A stretch of 64,000 nt of DNA from Conoideocrella luteorostrata. Lineage: Eukaryota; Ascomycota; Sordariomycetes; Hypocreales; Clavicipitaceae. The stretch covers positions 62,001-126,000 of the forward strand of contig JASWJB010000102.1 in the NCBI GenBank assembly GCA_032433595.1, given 5' to 3'. Under the pieces are notes generated by a model. It searched no databases, was not told where the DNA came from, and worked only from the letters and a program-made list of their open reading frames with translations. Position numbers and translations under genes: made by a program. Shown here piece by piece: positions 36,393-47,127 of the stretch; position 1 is the stretch's first letter, and every line of letters begins with the position of its first letter.

Positions 36393-36808
36393 AGGTGCAT
36401 GACAGCCTGATTTGCTATGGCGTACAGCCTACGTTGCTATTGGCGTGGCGGCGACGAAACTATTTATATTTACTAGATTATTATCCAAGAGAACACCAAG
36501 CCACGTAAGATAAATACGCTAGTTAAAAGCCATGTAAGCACTACTCATGGCTCATGCACCCAGCAGCTTCAATCTCACCGGGAAGAAGCCCCAACCAAAA
36601 AGCGCATGATAACTTAGTTTGCCCTGCGTATAGCCTGCGTTACTATTGGCGTGGGAGCCCAGGAAACGACCGTGTTTATTAAATTGTTATTCGAGAGAAC
36701 ACCTAGCCACGTAAGATACATACGCAAGTTAAAAGCCATGTAAGCACTACTCATGGCTCATGCATTCAGCAGTTTTAATTTCAGCGAGATGAAGCCTCAA
36801 ATGAGAGC
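36393..36808. repeat. Diverged tandem duplication, two units of about 208 bp
   Basis: Unit 1 is about 36393-36600 and unit 2 about 36601-36808. Both contain TATTGGCGTGG, GAGAACACC, GCCACGTAAGATA and a 36-bp identical stretch starting GTTAAAAGCCATG. Many differences are C/T or G/A transitions. Confidence 0.75.
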
Positions 36809-37386
36809 CGTATAAGCCGAAAAACATCCAAACATGATGTCAAGCTGGCTGCCGATGACGCGTTTGACCTCGTGTAGGTTTGAATCACCGTTTCTCTTGA
36901 ACATGCTGAATGAATTGCAATCTGCTCCGGGAATCGATGTATCGCCGTCGTCGGGTTCCTGAAATCAACCGTACTATCCATCACGGCCCAGAGCGATCAG
37001 TGTGTCATCGGACCCATGATTTACACGGCGCTCCAGCGATAAGCAGAGACCAATCGAGTGGTGTTGGATTACGCGTGTGTGTGTGTGTGGGTGGATGTGT
37101 GGGTACACGGGCTGTGAGAGAAAGGTTACGGGGCCTCTGGGCCTCAGGCAGAAATTCAAGACGGAAGTGTCAGATTATAAGGGTATTTATAGGGGGATTT
37201 GGACGGGACCGTCAGATGAGGGATTCTACATCCATTATCACAGTAACACAGCTCTTCCCAGGAATGCAAACAAATTTGAACCTCTCTCTTCTATTCCAAC
37301 AAGTGGCTTAATGGCAAACCGCACCAAGCAGCATAGTTAATTATATAGAAGTCGCCCGGGTCATTCGACCCTCCTCCCTGTACTTG

Positions 37387-37545
37387 TGCTGCTGCTGCTG
37401 CTGCTGTTGCTGTTGTTGTTGTTGCTGCTGCTGCTGTTGTTGCTGCTGCTGGTGTTGCTGCTGCTGCTGCTGGTGTTGTTGTTGCTGCTGGTGTTGTTGT
37501 TGCTGCTGGTGTTGCTGCCGCTGCTGCTGCTGCTGCCGACGGCGG
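37387..37545. repeat. CTG/TTG trinucleotide microsatellite, about 160 bp
   Basis: A near-pure run of CTG, TTG and GTG triplets. The minus strand would read as a Gln/His run. It lies at the left edge of the duplicated segment; the other copy has a short CTG run and a CCT/CTT run instead. Confidence 0.9.
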
Positions 37546-37573
37546 CGGCGGCGAGCACGATTGGCGGGTGGTA

Positions 37574-37683
37574 GCGGCGGGGGTGGTGGTGGTGGTAGTG
37601 GTGGTGGTGGCAGCGGGGGTGGTGGTGGTGGTGGTTCTGGTGGTGGTTGCGGCACGGGCACGGGCACGGGCACGGGCGCGGGC
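37574..37683. repeat. GGT/GGC triplet run and GGGCAC hexamer run
   Basis: GGT-rich triplets from about 37574, followed by about five GGGCAC-type hexamers to 37683. The minus strand reads as Pro-rich. Confidence 0.85.
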
Positions 37684-38300
37684 ACGCCCTCCTCGGCGCC
37701 CTGCGTATACATTAGCGACAGATTCGATAATAAGATGGAGGAGGGTATATTATACCATGGCGCCGAGGGCAAGTCACAGCCAAATGGCCGCTTTTGTTGC
37801 AGTTGAAACACATTTGGTTCGCCATCTATAATAGTAAGGTTAGTTTGCTGTTGTATATATACCTAAAACAATCCATAAATTACTTTTGATGGGTTGCTTT
37901 GATGCTCTTTTGATTCTAGTTAGCACGTAGAAATGTTTTTGATCGCAGGCGTCGTACTCACTCTGCTCTGATGATGGCTGGAGAGAAAAGAAAAAAACAG
38001 AAAAAAAGAGCTCGCCTGTTATGGCTTTTGAAATATTAAACTAACCGGTTGCTAGGCGTCGACATTCAACCCATCGGTAGGCCGGGTGATAATGGGCAGA
38101 TGTTGGTCCAGCGGGGGGTTACTCCTGTTCGTTTTGCATGCTCGGCGAAGCAATGCCCCGTCCCAAAAACAAATACGCGTTTTCCAGACGGAGATGCAGC
38201 CTTAAGCGACGCAAGACGCTCCTGTCCATGTGTTTTTAGAAGACAACTTAGATCTTCTCCAACGCCAAACAATCCACTCCTGTTGGGCGACAGTACCCGC

Positions 38301-39765
38301 TGTCATCGGAGCTTTTGCACTAAAACCGCATTCAATGGTTCTGATTGGATGATAATAGTACTTTAATCCGAGCATAACTAGCTACTCTACGCGTGCGTGC
38401 CGTGCAACAAGCTCCATTACCTGTGGGGCTTCTCTGCGGATGGAGGACACGGCGTTGACTTTGCAGAGCTTGCCTGCCACACGAGCTAAATTACACAGGG
38501 CCGACTACACGGCGCTGGCTGCGGAATACGGAGTATTAGAGTACATAGAGTTAGATTACACAGGATTGACTACACACCGTTGGCTACTCCCTACTCCGTA
38601 CACAGAGCTAATTAAATAGAGTTTGCCGCATAAAGCTTGCTGCACAGCGGCTCTTACATGGCGCTGAATTAGACAGAGCTAAGTTACTCCGTATACTCCG
38701 TACAGTTCACGGGCAGCACAGCGACACCTTGCAAAACGCCATCTGCTCCGCGCCTTCCGTCCCCAACCTGCCCGGTTATGGACCAGTTGATAATCTCGAC
38801 TGCACAACGAGAAGACTGAAAGAAAGTGGACAAGTGCTAACGTGTTTACGTGAACCTCGCTTCATCAAAATTTAGCTGCCAACCATGGTTCAAATTTTTG
38901 CCCGACACTCCCGTGGGTCAATGGTGCAGGCAGCGCAATGCACGCATCACGAGCACCCGTTGCAAGCCAAGTGATCATGGTCATTCGCGGCACTGTGTCG
39001 AGGTTAGATCCTAATATTCACTTATCTGCAGATGCAGCACATCTTGGCAAGCAGCTATCCAAATTTCTGCAAAGACTCCATTTGTAAGTCGACTCAGACC
39101 GTTCGGAGTTGTGACAAAGAATTCCCTCCGCTCAAAGCACTGCCTGGGAGTTTCATCGCTTTGCAATGCCAAGAAAATGGCCATGTTGCCTTGCCAAACC
39201 TTGCGGCCTAGAAGGAAAGCAGTGGTTTCATTCATGTATGCAGCACTGAAAACTTCTGTATAAATGATGATTCACTCATTTCAATTCACCCGGTCTGGAA
39301 CAGACAAGGGACTGGCGGTCATGGTAGAGGTAGACTTCTTTCTATCCAGCAGTTCCATGATGGACAGTGTTACCGAATAAACCAAGTGTTGGAATCCCTC
39401 GTCAAGCGTACGAGCGATTGCGGACAAGGTCGCCTGGCCACCCTGGCGGGCTCTTTGTTCAGTTTGTCGATCAATGTATCGACGCGTGGGCGAATATCAT
39501 TCCAGGATGTATTAGAGTCTTTTAGTAGGGCGCGTATTTGGAGGATCCGGCATTACATAGGTACTTTGTTGACCGAAAACACACATCCCACGACGCAATT
39601 GAAATCAAGTCAATGAGTGAACAACAACAGCTGCCATTGAATGGAGCCCGAAGGTTGAAGTTAAATTCTGCTAGCTAGGTCTGAGATATCTACTATTTAA
39701 AGGGGTAAGCAGGCACGTGATAGGTGTGAGCAAAAGCCCGCACACAATATAGAGGTTCTGCTTGA
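38301..39765. other. Intergenic, no gene seen
   Basis: About 1.5 kb with frames under about 80 codons. Recurrent short pieces such as ACTACAC, CTCCGTA and GGAGTA between 38480 and 38710 look like decayed repeats. Confidence 0.45.
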
Positions 39766-40480
39766 TTATATAGACTGTGCACGGGTTATGCGTCCCTCCT
39801 CCTCCTCCTTCTTTATCTTCTTCTCCTCCTCTTTCTCCTCCTCCTTCTTCACCTTGTCGTGCTGCTGCTGCTGGCGGCGCCGCATATTCTTTTGGCGGCG
39901 TCCTCGGCGCCCTGCTTATACATGCATTAGCGACAGATTCGATAATAAGATGGAGGAGGGTATATATACCATGGCGCCGAGGGCAAGTCACGGCCAGATA
40001 GCCGCTTTCGTTGCAATTAAAACACGTTTGGATTGCTATCTATAATAATAAGGTTAGTTTGCTGTTGTATATATACGTAAAATAATCCATAACTTACTTT
40101 TATTTAATGGGTTACTTTGATTCTCTTTTGATTCTAGTTAGCACGTAGAAATGATTTTGATCGCGGGCATTGTACTCACTTTGCTCTGATGATGGCTAGA
40201 GAGAAAAGAAGAAAAGAGAAAAAAGAGCCTGCCCGTTATGGCTTTTGAAAACATTAAACTAACCGGTTGCCAGATCTGCTCTTTCCATGGCGTCGACATT
40301 TAACCCGTCCGTAGGTCAGGTGATAATGGGCAGATGTTGGTCCAGCGGGGGGTTGCTCCTGCCTCGTTTTGCATGGTTGGCGAAGAAAGTAGTTGGTGAA
40401 GGAAGTGGACGGCGAAGCAATGCCCCATCCCAAAAACAAATACGCGTTTTTCAGAAGGAGATGCATCATTCCCAGTCTTG
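39766..40480. repeat. Second copy of the duplicated 5' segment
   Basis: Non-coding upstream part of the amidoligase locus, matching 37336-38205. It starts with a CCT/CTT microsatellite (39788-39857). An extra 40-bp piece around 40380-40420 is absent from the left copy. Confidence 0.7.
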
Positions 40481-40596
40481 AGCAACGCACGACATTGAAT
40501 CCCAACATTAAATACATTAAATCCCACAAAACGTACAACTTTCAGTTTCTTGTTTTACTTTGTGCTTAAACGTTTTGTAAGTCTATATTGCACATC

Positions 40597-41562
40597 ATGG
40601 CTGGAGAAAATAACTTCACACAGCTGCAGTTCGGTGTCGAGCTAGAAATGGTTCTTCGACCGCGAGCCAACTGCGTCACCAGATTGGTTGAAGAACACGA
40701 GTTTGACAACTCACCGGGTGCCCATCTCCCCATCATGCAGGGCGGCAATCGGGACGATAATCGCAAGGCCATCTGCGAATATCTAGAACGCCTTCTTATA
40801 CTGAACTCCCTGCCGGCAAGATTATTCAACGAAGACCAAAGCGACTACACGAAATGGACTATTGACGAAGACCCCTCCATTCGAGAATAGGATCTTGCTT
40901 ATGGAGTGGAGTTTTCCTCGCCTGTATACCAAGCGCTAGATATCCAACTTTGGTTGCAACAGCTTCAGTGCTTGTTTGCTATAGTTCGGAACGATTTTGA
41001 GATCTGCACAACTGCAAATGATGGATGTGCCACGCATGTTCACATCAGCCCAGCTTCTGGTTTCGACCTTAACCAGATTCGTAAGCTCTCTCGGGGCGTG
41101 TTCCTTTTCCAGGATATCCTGTCGGTCGCACCACCGTTCAACGAGTACTCTCACACTGTCCCGCTACCGCCCTCACATTATACCGAGGTAGAGAATCTTG
41201 ATAAGGATAGAATTCTTACGGCAATGAATCCTCCCGATAGACCGACCAACCTTGATCCTTCTACGGATTGGGACCGCAAGTATGTGGCATGGAATTTCCT
41301 TTCCCTTGATACCCTTGGCACTATTGAATACCGCCAGGGTATATTTTCCACGTCGCCCCGCGACGCCGTCAGATGGATTACGTTGGCACTCGCTGCCGTC
41401 CATGTGTTTTTAGAAGACGACCTAGATCTTCTCCAACACCAAAGTGACGGGCAAGGTCTGCTCTCCATGCCAGATACTGCATTGGGTTGCCTCGTCCGCA
41501 ATTCCGCATACTTGGCCGTTTCAGAGCCTGATCTGGAAATCCCTCCAGACTTTCTCGATTAG
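40597..41562 (+). pseudogene. Amidoligase_2-family protein with an in-frame TAG
   Basis: A frame starting MAGENNFTQLQFGVELEMVL runs 97 codons to TAG at 40888-40890 and continues in the same frame, with no other stop, to 41562 (about 321 codons in all). The opening FGVELEM, the later YGVEFSSPVY, CATHVHISP and LGTIEYRQG in this order fit fungal proteins of the amidoligase (COOH-NH2 ligase-like) family, whose members are thought to join a carboxylate to an amine using ATP. There is no GT donor near the stop that would allow an intron to remove it. A C to T change of a CAG codon would explain TAG, and the locus has a partial duplicate 2 kb upstream, the setting in which repeat-induced point mutation acts. 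Alternatives are stop read-through or two separate peptides, which I think less likely. Confidence 0.7.
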
Positions 41563-41599
41563 TCTCGATTGTTGAATATTGCCGTCACAGGGACAACGC

Positions 41600-41769
41600 C
41601 CTCGCCTTCGGGCTGAGAGGCCGGGGCCATCGCCTTCGGGTTGAGAGGCCAGGGCCATCGCCTTCGGGCTGAGAGGCCGGGGCCATCGCCTTCGGGTTGA
41701 GAGGCCGGGGGCCATCGCCTTCGGGTTGAGAGGCCAGGGCCATCGCCTTCGGGCTGAGAGGCCGAGCCA
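41600..41769. repeat. 28-bp minisatellite, six copies
   Basis: CGCCTTCGGG recurs at 41603, 41631, 41659, 41687, 41716 and 41744, a 28-bp period with one 29-bp unit. Units alternate between GGGCTGAGAGG and GGGTTGAGAGG. It is GC-rich and starts about 40 bp after the amidoligase frame. Confidence 0.9.
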
Positions 41770-44023
41770 AACGATGTGTCCACACCTTCTCGTGGTGTTT
41801 GGCGTCAGTACCCGCTACGGGGAAACTAAGATGGACACTATTTGTAGAGTAAATGGTAGAAATGGATGAAATTGATAACGACTGATGGTTCCTAAGTTCA
41901 CGGGATGCGTGCATGGAGTGTGTCTTTTCGGAGCTGTAACACACGTAATATGTATGCACCGACCTGGCAGCCGTGATTGATAGCTGCGTACCGAATTCCT
42001 GTCTTCCGCTTGACATAAGGGATGCCTTTTACAGGCTCCGCCGCGCGCCTGGCTAGGCAGATTCCTTCCCTCTTCAACATGGTCAGCATCATCCACAACA
42101 GCAGCAACGCTCCGAATTCTATCAATACTAGCTCTTAAGCTTTATTTTCGTTATTAAAATGTCTTCATTCATCCCTTGTACTCACCTTTACAGCAATCTA
42201 GTTGTTCCGCACGGCTCAGCGCTTGACGAGCACTTCGAAGGCCGCAGAATCGACGATTTACCTCCCCCGCCACAATTTGGCACATTTGACGAGCTTTAAA
42301 GAACAACTCACAAAGACCACAATTCACCCTCGCTGGTGGCTACAAAGACCTGCAGTACGTCAGTAATCATAATAACAAGGGAAGCACACTTGACAGTCGT
42401 CTGACCTTAATGCTTAGGATTTCGACAATCCAGTACGTCAAATCCTCGACCCAATTCGAATCGGACGGCAGCGGCAAGCCCGCAACAATCGTAATAACAT
42501 TACTGCAATCACAAATGCTTACAGCGTACAACTCACAATTTCAGATAATAATCAAGTCGCATCATAGGCCTCTCAATCATTCGAATTACCTCCAAGACCA
42601 TAGCTGCCGTCAACACGAGGGCCAGGGAGACTACTTCAAAGCGTGCGGCGCACACAAACACGGGCGGAAAGAGAAGCAGCTTCACAAGGGACACGCAGCA
42701 GTCAAAGGGCCCGTGGTCAGTGTCAGGGAAGATCAAGAGGACATGCAATTAGTATGAGAACACAATCAACAGCGCGACTGCAGGAAAAGGGAGTTAACTA
42801 CCCTCTTTGTCGTCTGACAATTCTAGTGTTATTGACGAGATTCTGGTTGCAACGCCACATTCCATGAGTCAATAGATGAGTCAATCTAGTCAAGATAATT
42901 AACGGAACTCTAGATGGAAAATTCAAGTATAAATAGCAGCCTTATTCCATCTTCAATTGGATAGAAATCAAGGATTTTTGGAATATCCCGTCAAGCACGT
43001 CATCACTCACATGCCTCCCCGGGCAAGCTCCCTTTGTACATGACCTCAGCAGGCTTCCCTCCTTTCTTTCCTTGAACACGCACACAGACATCAGAGATTA
43101 TTGAATATATTGATTTGCGTCTTGCTTGTACAGATACCGTCGTGCGGGACCCTGTGCAACCTACAAGGACTGTCATCCACTGCAGAGACTCACGATCCGT
43201 AGCCGCTCCGCGTGACAGTCTGTCAAACAGAGCATGTAACGAATGTCTAACAAAGCATGTCACTGATCACAGTGAGCCGGTTACAGATTCTGAACCCTGG
43301 AGATGTTGTGAGACGACCCTCCGGCTCCGATGACGGAATTCCTAGATAGTGACCATCTACAAGAAGAAGTCTAATTGCTCGTCAATTAGATAGAATACAA
43401 GGACAATTCCACTGCATTCAGACATCCATAGCTGCTCACTTGTGACATAGTCATGAGCCCGGTTTGCTACCCAAATTCCACTGCTACATTTAGTTCAATC
43501 TATCCTATCTATCCTATCCACTCTATTAATTCGATCCAATCCAGCTATTATGGATCCCTCTAATAGTCCTTCCCGACCTAAGAAAAATACCATATAAAAT
43601 AAGGTTTATAGCTGCGTTGTTAACAAAGCTAACTAGCTTGCGATACCTTAGGTTGCAAAGGTCTTGTGCAAAAGTCCAGACCATTTGCTTCAAAATGCAA
43701 AACAATATACTCAATAATCTTTGATGTCTACGGAAGAAGATGCAAAGCTAAGAGAGAGGCTCGATATCGTCGTATTAATATCGTGGCCGCAGGGTGACCA
43801 CGTGACACGCTCTGTGCTTCCTATTGTGCTTTATATTGTGCTTGACGGGGGATTCCAACAGATACCCTTAGCCACCACGTACAATTATCACACAAAAAGA
43901 ACTAGCTCTTTTTGCGGAGCATTTGCAATGACTTACACTTCTCTTGACATACAAGCAAACTTTAAAGGCCAAAATTTTTGCTTGCACGTGACCCACGCTG
44001 AAAAACCTTAAATAACTGCCACA
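41770..44023. other. Gene-poor stretch with possible retroelement trace
   Basis: No gene is supported. A 48-codon frame at 42160-42306 (MSSFIPCTHLYSN) has no motif. Near 43550 a short frame MDPSNSSPSRPKKNT follows a TA-rich leader and stops at once; its style resembles the first residues of Copia-type polyproteins, so 42890-43600 may be a decayed LTR plus leader. This is weak. Confidence 0.3.
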
Positions 44024-44030
44024 TATATAA
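44024..44030 (+). promoter_or_regulatory. TATA box
   Basis: TATATAA about 160 bp before the ATG at 44190, followed by a CT-rich leader (CTTTTCTTTCGGCTTTTCTC), a typical arrangement for a fungal gene. Confidence 0.45.
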
Positions 44031-44189
44031 ATTCGCCTGGGCTCACCCACAATCTACCATTTCTTTTGTCCTTCCAACAATAACCAGCAACTAATAACCT
44101 ATAATAACCCTATTGCCCACACAAAACTATTACAGCTAACTCGGACTTTTCTTTCGGCTTTTCTCTCAACTGCAACCAATACAGTAACT

Positions 44190-44918
44190 ATGCCTCTACA
44201 TTCGCATCCAGCGAGGCTACGAGTCAACAAGAATCAGTTTGACAAATGGAAGCCAAATAATCCCAACATACCCTTTTTCTACTGCATCGAAAAATATAAG
44301 CGAGTTCTCTTGAAAGAACCCCACCCAGGCCGCAATTGGGTATATCCCGTAGAGCCAGGGTTATTTTCTATCGAGGTATATGAGGCTATAATTGCAAATT
44401 CTCCAGGCCATTGTCCGCTGCCTCTGGAAAGATATATTTGCGAATGCGGGGTAGCGCAAATATGTCGCTCGCGATGGCCATATGCCCCTGCAAGCGCTGC
44501 AGAGGATAAGCGCCTACGTGAGGAGCGCGACATCTGCTTTACACTGGTCTCTACGGCAGAGGCAAACCAAATCAACGATTGGATGAAGAATCATGGGATT
44601 GACATGTGTCCTTGCCCCAGAATGGCGACGCCATACGGGTATATGGACATAGGTAAGCCAGTAGGTGTGCAGATAGGTCAAAAGACATACAAGGAGCTTG
44701 GCTTAAGTTTAGGTCAACAGGCATGCAAGGAGCTTGGCTTCGGTATTGATGACTCCGATTATCCACGCAGTGCACTTCCACCGGGTGTCATCCCTATGGG
44801 ACACAAGACAGTGGACGAATGGACCTTACCTTCTGCGGATGGAGTTGCTCGCGATGGGCGAGCAACCGACGACTGTAGCATCCAGAGGATCGAGTGGCCA
44901 GTACGACGAGTCGTCTAG
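44190..44918 (+). CDS. Hypothetical protein, 242 aa
   Basis: A single-exon frame with a good promoter context. I do not recognise a family. The N-terminal half is rich in aromatic residues and Pro, with FFYCIEKYKRVLLKEP and PGRNWVYPVEPGLFS, then CECGVAQICRSRWP and later DMCPCPRM, giving a handful of Cys that could bind metal. The C-terminal part has two similar stretches, VGVQIGQKTYKELGLSLG and QQACKELGFGI, a small internal repeat. No signal peptide or membrane segment. It stands alone among repeats; a role cannot be inferred. Confidence 0.6.
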   Translation: MPLHSHPARLRVNKNQFDKWKPNNPNIPFFYCIEKYKRVLLKEPHPGRNWVYPVEPGLFSIEVYEAIIANSPGHCPLPLERYICECGVAQICRSRWPYAPASAAEDKRLREERDICFTLVSTAEANQINDWMKNHGIDMCPCPRMATPYGYMDIGKPVGVQIGQKTYKELGLSLGQQACKELGFGIDDSDYPRSALPPGVIPMGHKTVDEWTLPSADGVARDGRATDDCSIQRIEWPVRRVV

Positions 44919-46497
44919 TTCGCGAGCTGTTACGGACGCTATTGCAGAAAATAGCACTGTGAATAGGTGGATTTTAGGCATTCAAGCAAAGTCAGAATCG
45001 TCTTCTTTCATCGCCGTCGTCGGTCATCAGATAATTGATTAATTGAATCCTTTCATCTCTGCCATCTCTGCCGGTTTCCATTGTCGCGAAATTGCCCTTG
45101 AATGCTCACATTGGAAGCGATAGTATGGAAGTGAATTGCAACAAATAAAGAAATTGGTATGTCTTCCATTTAAAGGAGATCATACTGTAGGCGTGAATGG
45201 CGACGTAAATCCTCAGGTTCTATGCTTGATAGCCGAGGAGTTGAGTAGCTCGCTCGCTTACACAGTTTGATGTCGACGCCTCGGATTCTATTTCCTTGAT
45301 TCAAGTGAAGAAGTCGAATTCTTTTGTACGGGAAATCAATCTAGAGATATCATTCTTGTGTGATAAGACACAGTTTCTCTATCAGTAATGTCCCGACACA
45401 CTTAGCACAAGTATTGCAGTCCTTACAAGAGAGGAGGGACTCGAAAGATATACGAACCAGATGATAAGATCATGTGCATGGCTGAATAAGTGGACCGCTA
45501 TGAACAAAAGAATAGAGGTTATGATTTACCCCGTTCAGAACGGCCCCGAGTACTATCAAATCAGGATGACAGACATATTACTAGAATCATTCGAAGCAAC
45601 CTTTTATATAATTTAAACAGCTTATACAGGAAGCCTCTTTGTCTTTCTCAGCATCAACTCTAAAACGATATGTGATCTCTGCGGGCGTTGAAAACAAACG
45701 TGCACTCCGGCGATCATAATTAGCACCAATAGATGCTAATTCAAGGCTAAGATTTTCATTAAAGTATCTTTAGAGGCCAATTTTATGGTGGTGACAAGTT
45801 TTATTTTCGGATGAAGTCTGTGAAAAAATTTGTCCGGTTGAAACCACGGTGGTGTTATGTGCGCTCTGTCAGTGAAAGTACCGGCATAGAGATACTAAAA
45901 TAACTCCCCAAGTAAGAAACGGGAATTTTGGTTCCTGCTCATTCATGTACAGTTTGCTCTTGCCCCTGCGACATGATCAGTTTCTTTGTTCTGGCCTATC
46001 CTCCATTCGTTCGTTCAAACGGATAGATGACACCTTAACTGTCCTAATTAAAGGCAACAGCATTCATGCTTGTTAGTGTGCCGAGACGCGTCTTTCCTAA
46101 CACCTCATTTCTTTTCTTCATCACCTCTCCCTCTTTAGGGTCTCCATATCTTTCTATGGGCTTTCTCTTTTAGTAATCAACTCTGTTCCTCAAACTGCAT
46201 TTCGCTATTCTACGCCCCGTCTGTAGCAGAATCTAATGTGCCGATAGGGGGCGAGCCTGATGAATCCATTCGTCAGTCTTGCGTCGACCGCGTCACAGTA
46301 TACGCTAGCTGTAATCCGAGCCTCGTTGAGATGGGGCAAACATCCGAGAAAGTTGACCTAGCAGTGCGCCAGTGCATCTCAACCCACAATCACAAAGGGT
46401 CGACGGATAAATAACACAGCAGACGAAGAATCTGTTTCTATTCTGTGGAACAAAGCGAATTTACTCTAGCCGCGATATCTATATACAGTCACACCAG
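44919..46497. other. Intergenic, no gene seen
   Basis: About 1.6 kb, mostly AT-rich, no frame with recognisable motif. Confidence 0.5.
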
Positions 46498-47037
46498 TTA
46501 CTGAGCGTTGGAGACGACCTTGATCATGATGCCCTCCGGCGAAAAGCCGCCGGCCTTGTACTTGTCCGAGTTGTATACGGGGTTCTGCAGGTTGGCCTTG
46601 ACACCGAGAGAGCCACCCGAGGCCAGGCAGCCGACAATAGCCTTCTTCTTGTCGTCATCGGTAGCCTTTTCGCCGCCGTCAATGGTGTTGGCAATGTCCT
46701 CGAAGAGAATCGACGAGTTCTTGGTCGAGTCGATATGCCTGGCCACGGTGAGAGCGCTCTTGCGGGCGTAGACGGTCCACTCGTTGCAGTCGGGGGCGTC
46801 CTGCGCCGTCATGGTAAAGAGGCGGCCCTCCCTGGTCTGGCGGCCGTAGAGGCGGAGGTACTTGGCGGTGTAAGTCACGTCGGCGAGGGTGACGTTCTGA
46901 GCAGTGTCATCAGCGCCGTTGTAGCAGTGCAGCTCGGCAGTCTCGTTGTCGATGCAGGCGCTGGACGTGGGAGCGCCGGCCGTGACGGCGGCCGAGGCGA
47001 CGGCGGCCAGGGTAGCGAGGGCAAAGAGGGAATGCAT
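46498..47037 (-). CDS. Small secreted protein, 179 aa
   Basis: A single-exon minus-strand frame. MHSLFALATLAAVASAAVTA is a clear signal peptide, cut probably after residue 17-20. The mature part of about 160 residues has four Cys (about residues 28, 38, 83 and 136), which could form two disulfides, one NVT and one NSS glycosylation sequon, and no membrane segment. GC-rich coding with a TATA box about 85 bp upstream supports a real, expressed gene. I do not recognise the family; it could be a secreted effector-like or cell-wall protein. Confidence 0.75.
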   Translation of the reverse strand: MHSLFALATLAAVASAAVTAGAPTSSACIDNETAELHCYNGADDTAQNVTLADVTYTAKYLRLYGRQTREGRLFTMTAQDAPDCNEWTVYARKSALTVARHIDSTKNSSILFEDIANTIDGGEKATDDDKKKAIVGCLASGGSLGVKANLQNPVYNSDKYKAGGFSPEGIMIKVVSNAQ

Positions 47038-47120
47038 TTTGTGCTGGGGAGAGAATGAAGAAGAAGAAGAGACTGTGATTGCACAGAAGTGTGTTCCAAG
47101 CTGGTGACTCTTTGAAGAGT

Positions 47121-47127
47121 ATTTATA
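47121..47127 (-). promoter_or_regulatory. TATA box of the small secreted protein
   Basis: Minus strand TATAAAT, about 85 bp upstream of the ATG. Confidence 0.45.

Larger units (their letters stand above)
37336..38300. repeat. Truncated duplicate of the amidoligase locus
   Basis: From about 37336 (TTATATAGA) to 38205 this follows 39766-40465, including the non-coding GACAGATTCGATAATAAGAT and TTGCTGTTGTATATATAC blocks and the GGCAGATGTTGGTCCAGCGG block. It then jumps to a 47-bp piece (about 38228-38275) equal to the 3' coding end near 41397-41445, and on to CAGTACCCGCT, which lies near 41806 in the fuller copy. The body of the gene is missing. Most differences are transitions. Confidence 0.7.

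Noticed and set aside
37341..37811. Minus-strand frame with Gln/His and Pro runs, 156 codons
   Set aside because: It is open only because it crosses triplet repeats, and the matching part of the second copy is in another frame, so it is not conserved as protein.
39671..39991. Minus-strand frame across the CCT microsatellite
   Set aside because: Low-complexity product, frame not shared with the other copy of the duplicated segment.
40906..41562. Separate amidoligase gene after the TAG
   Set aside because: It has no ATG in frame at the start and continues the upstream frame with family motifs on both sides of the stop.
42890..43600. Copia-type retrotransposon
   Set aside because: Only a 15-residue start-like peptide and an AT-rich leader; no primer binding site, second LTR or enzyme domain.
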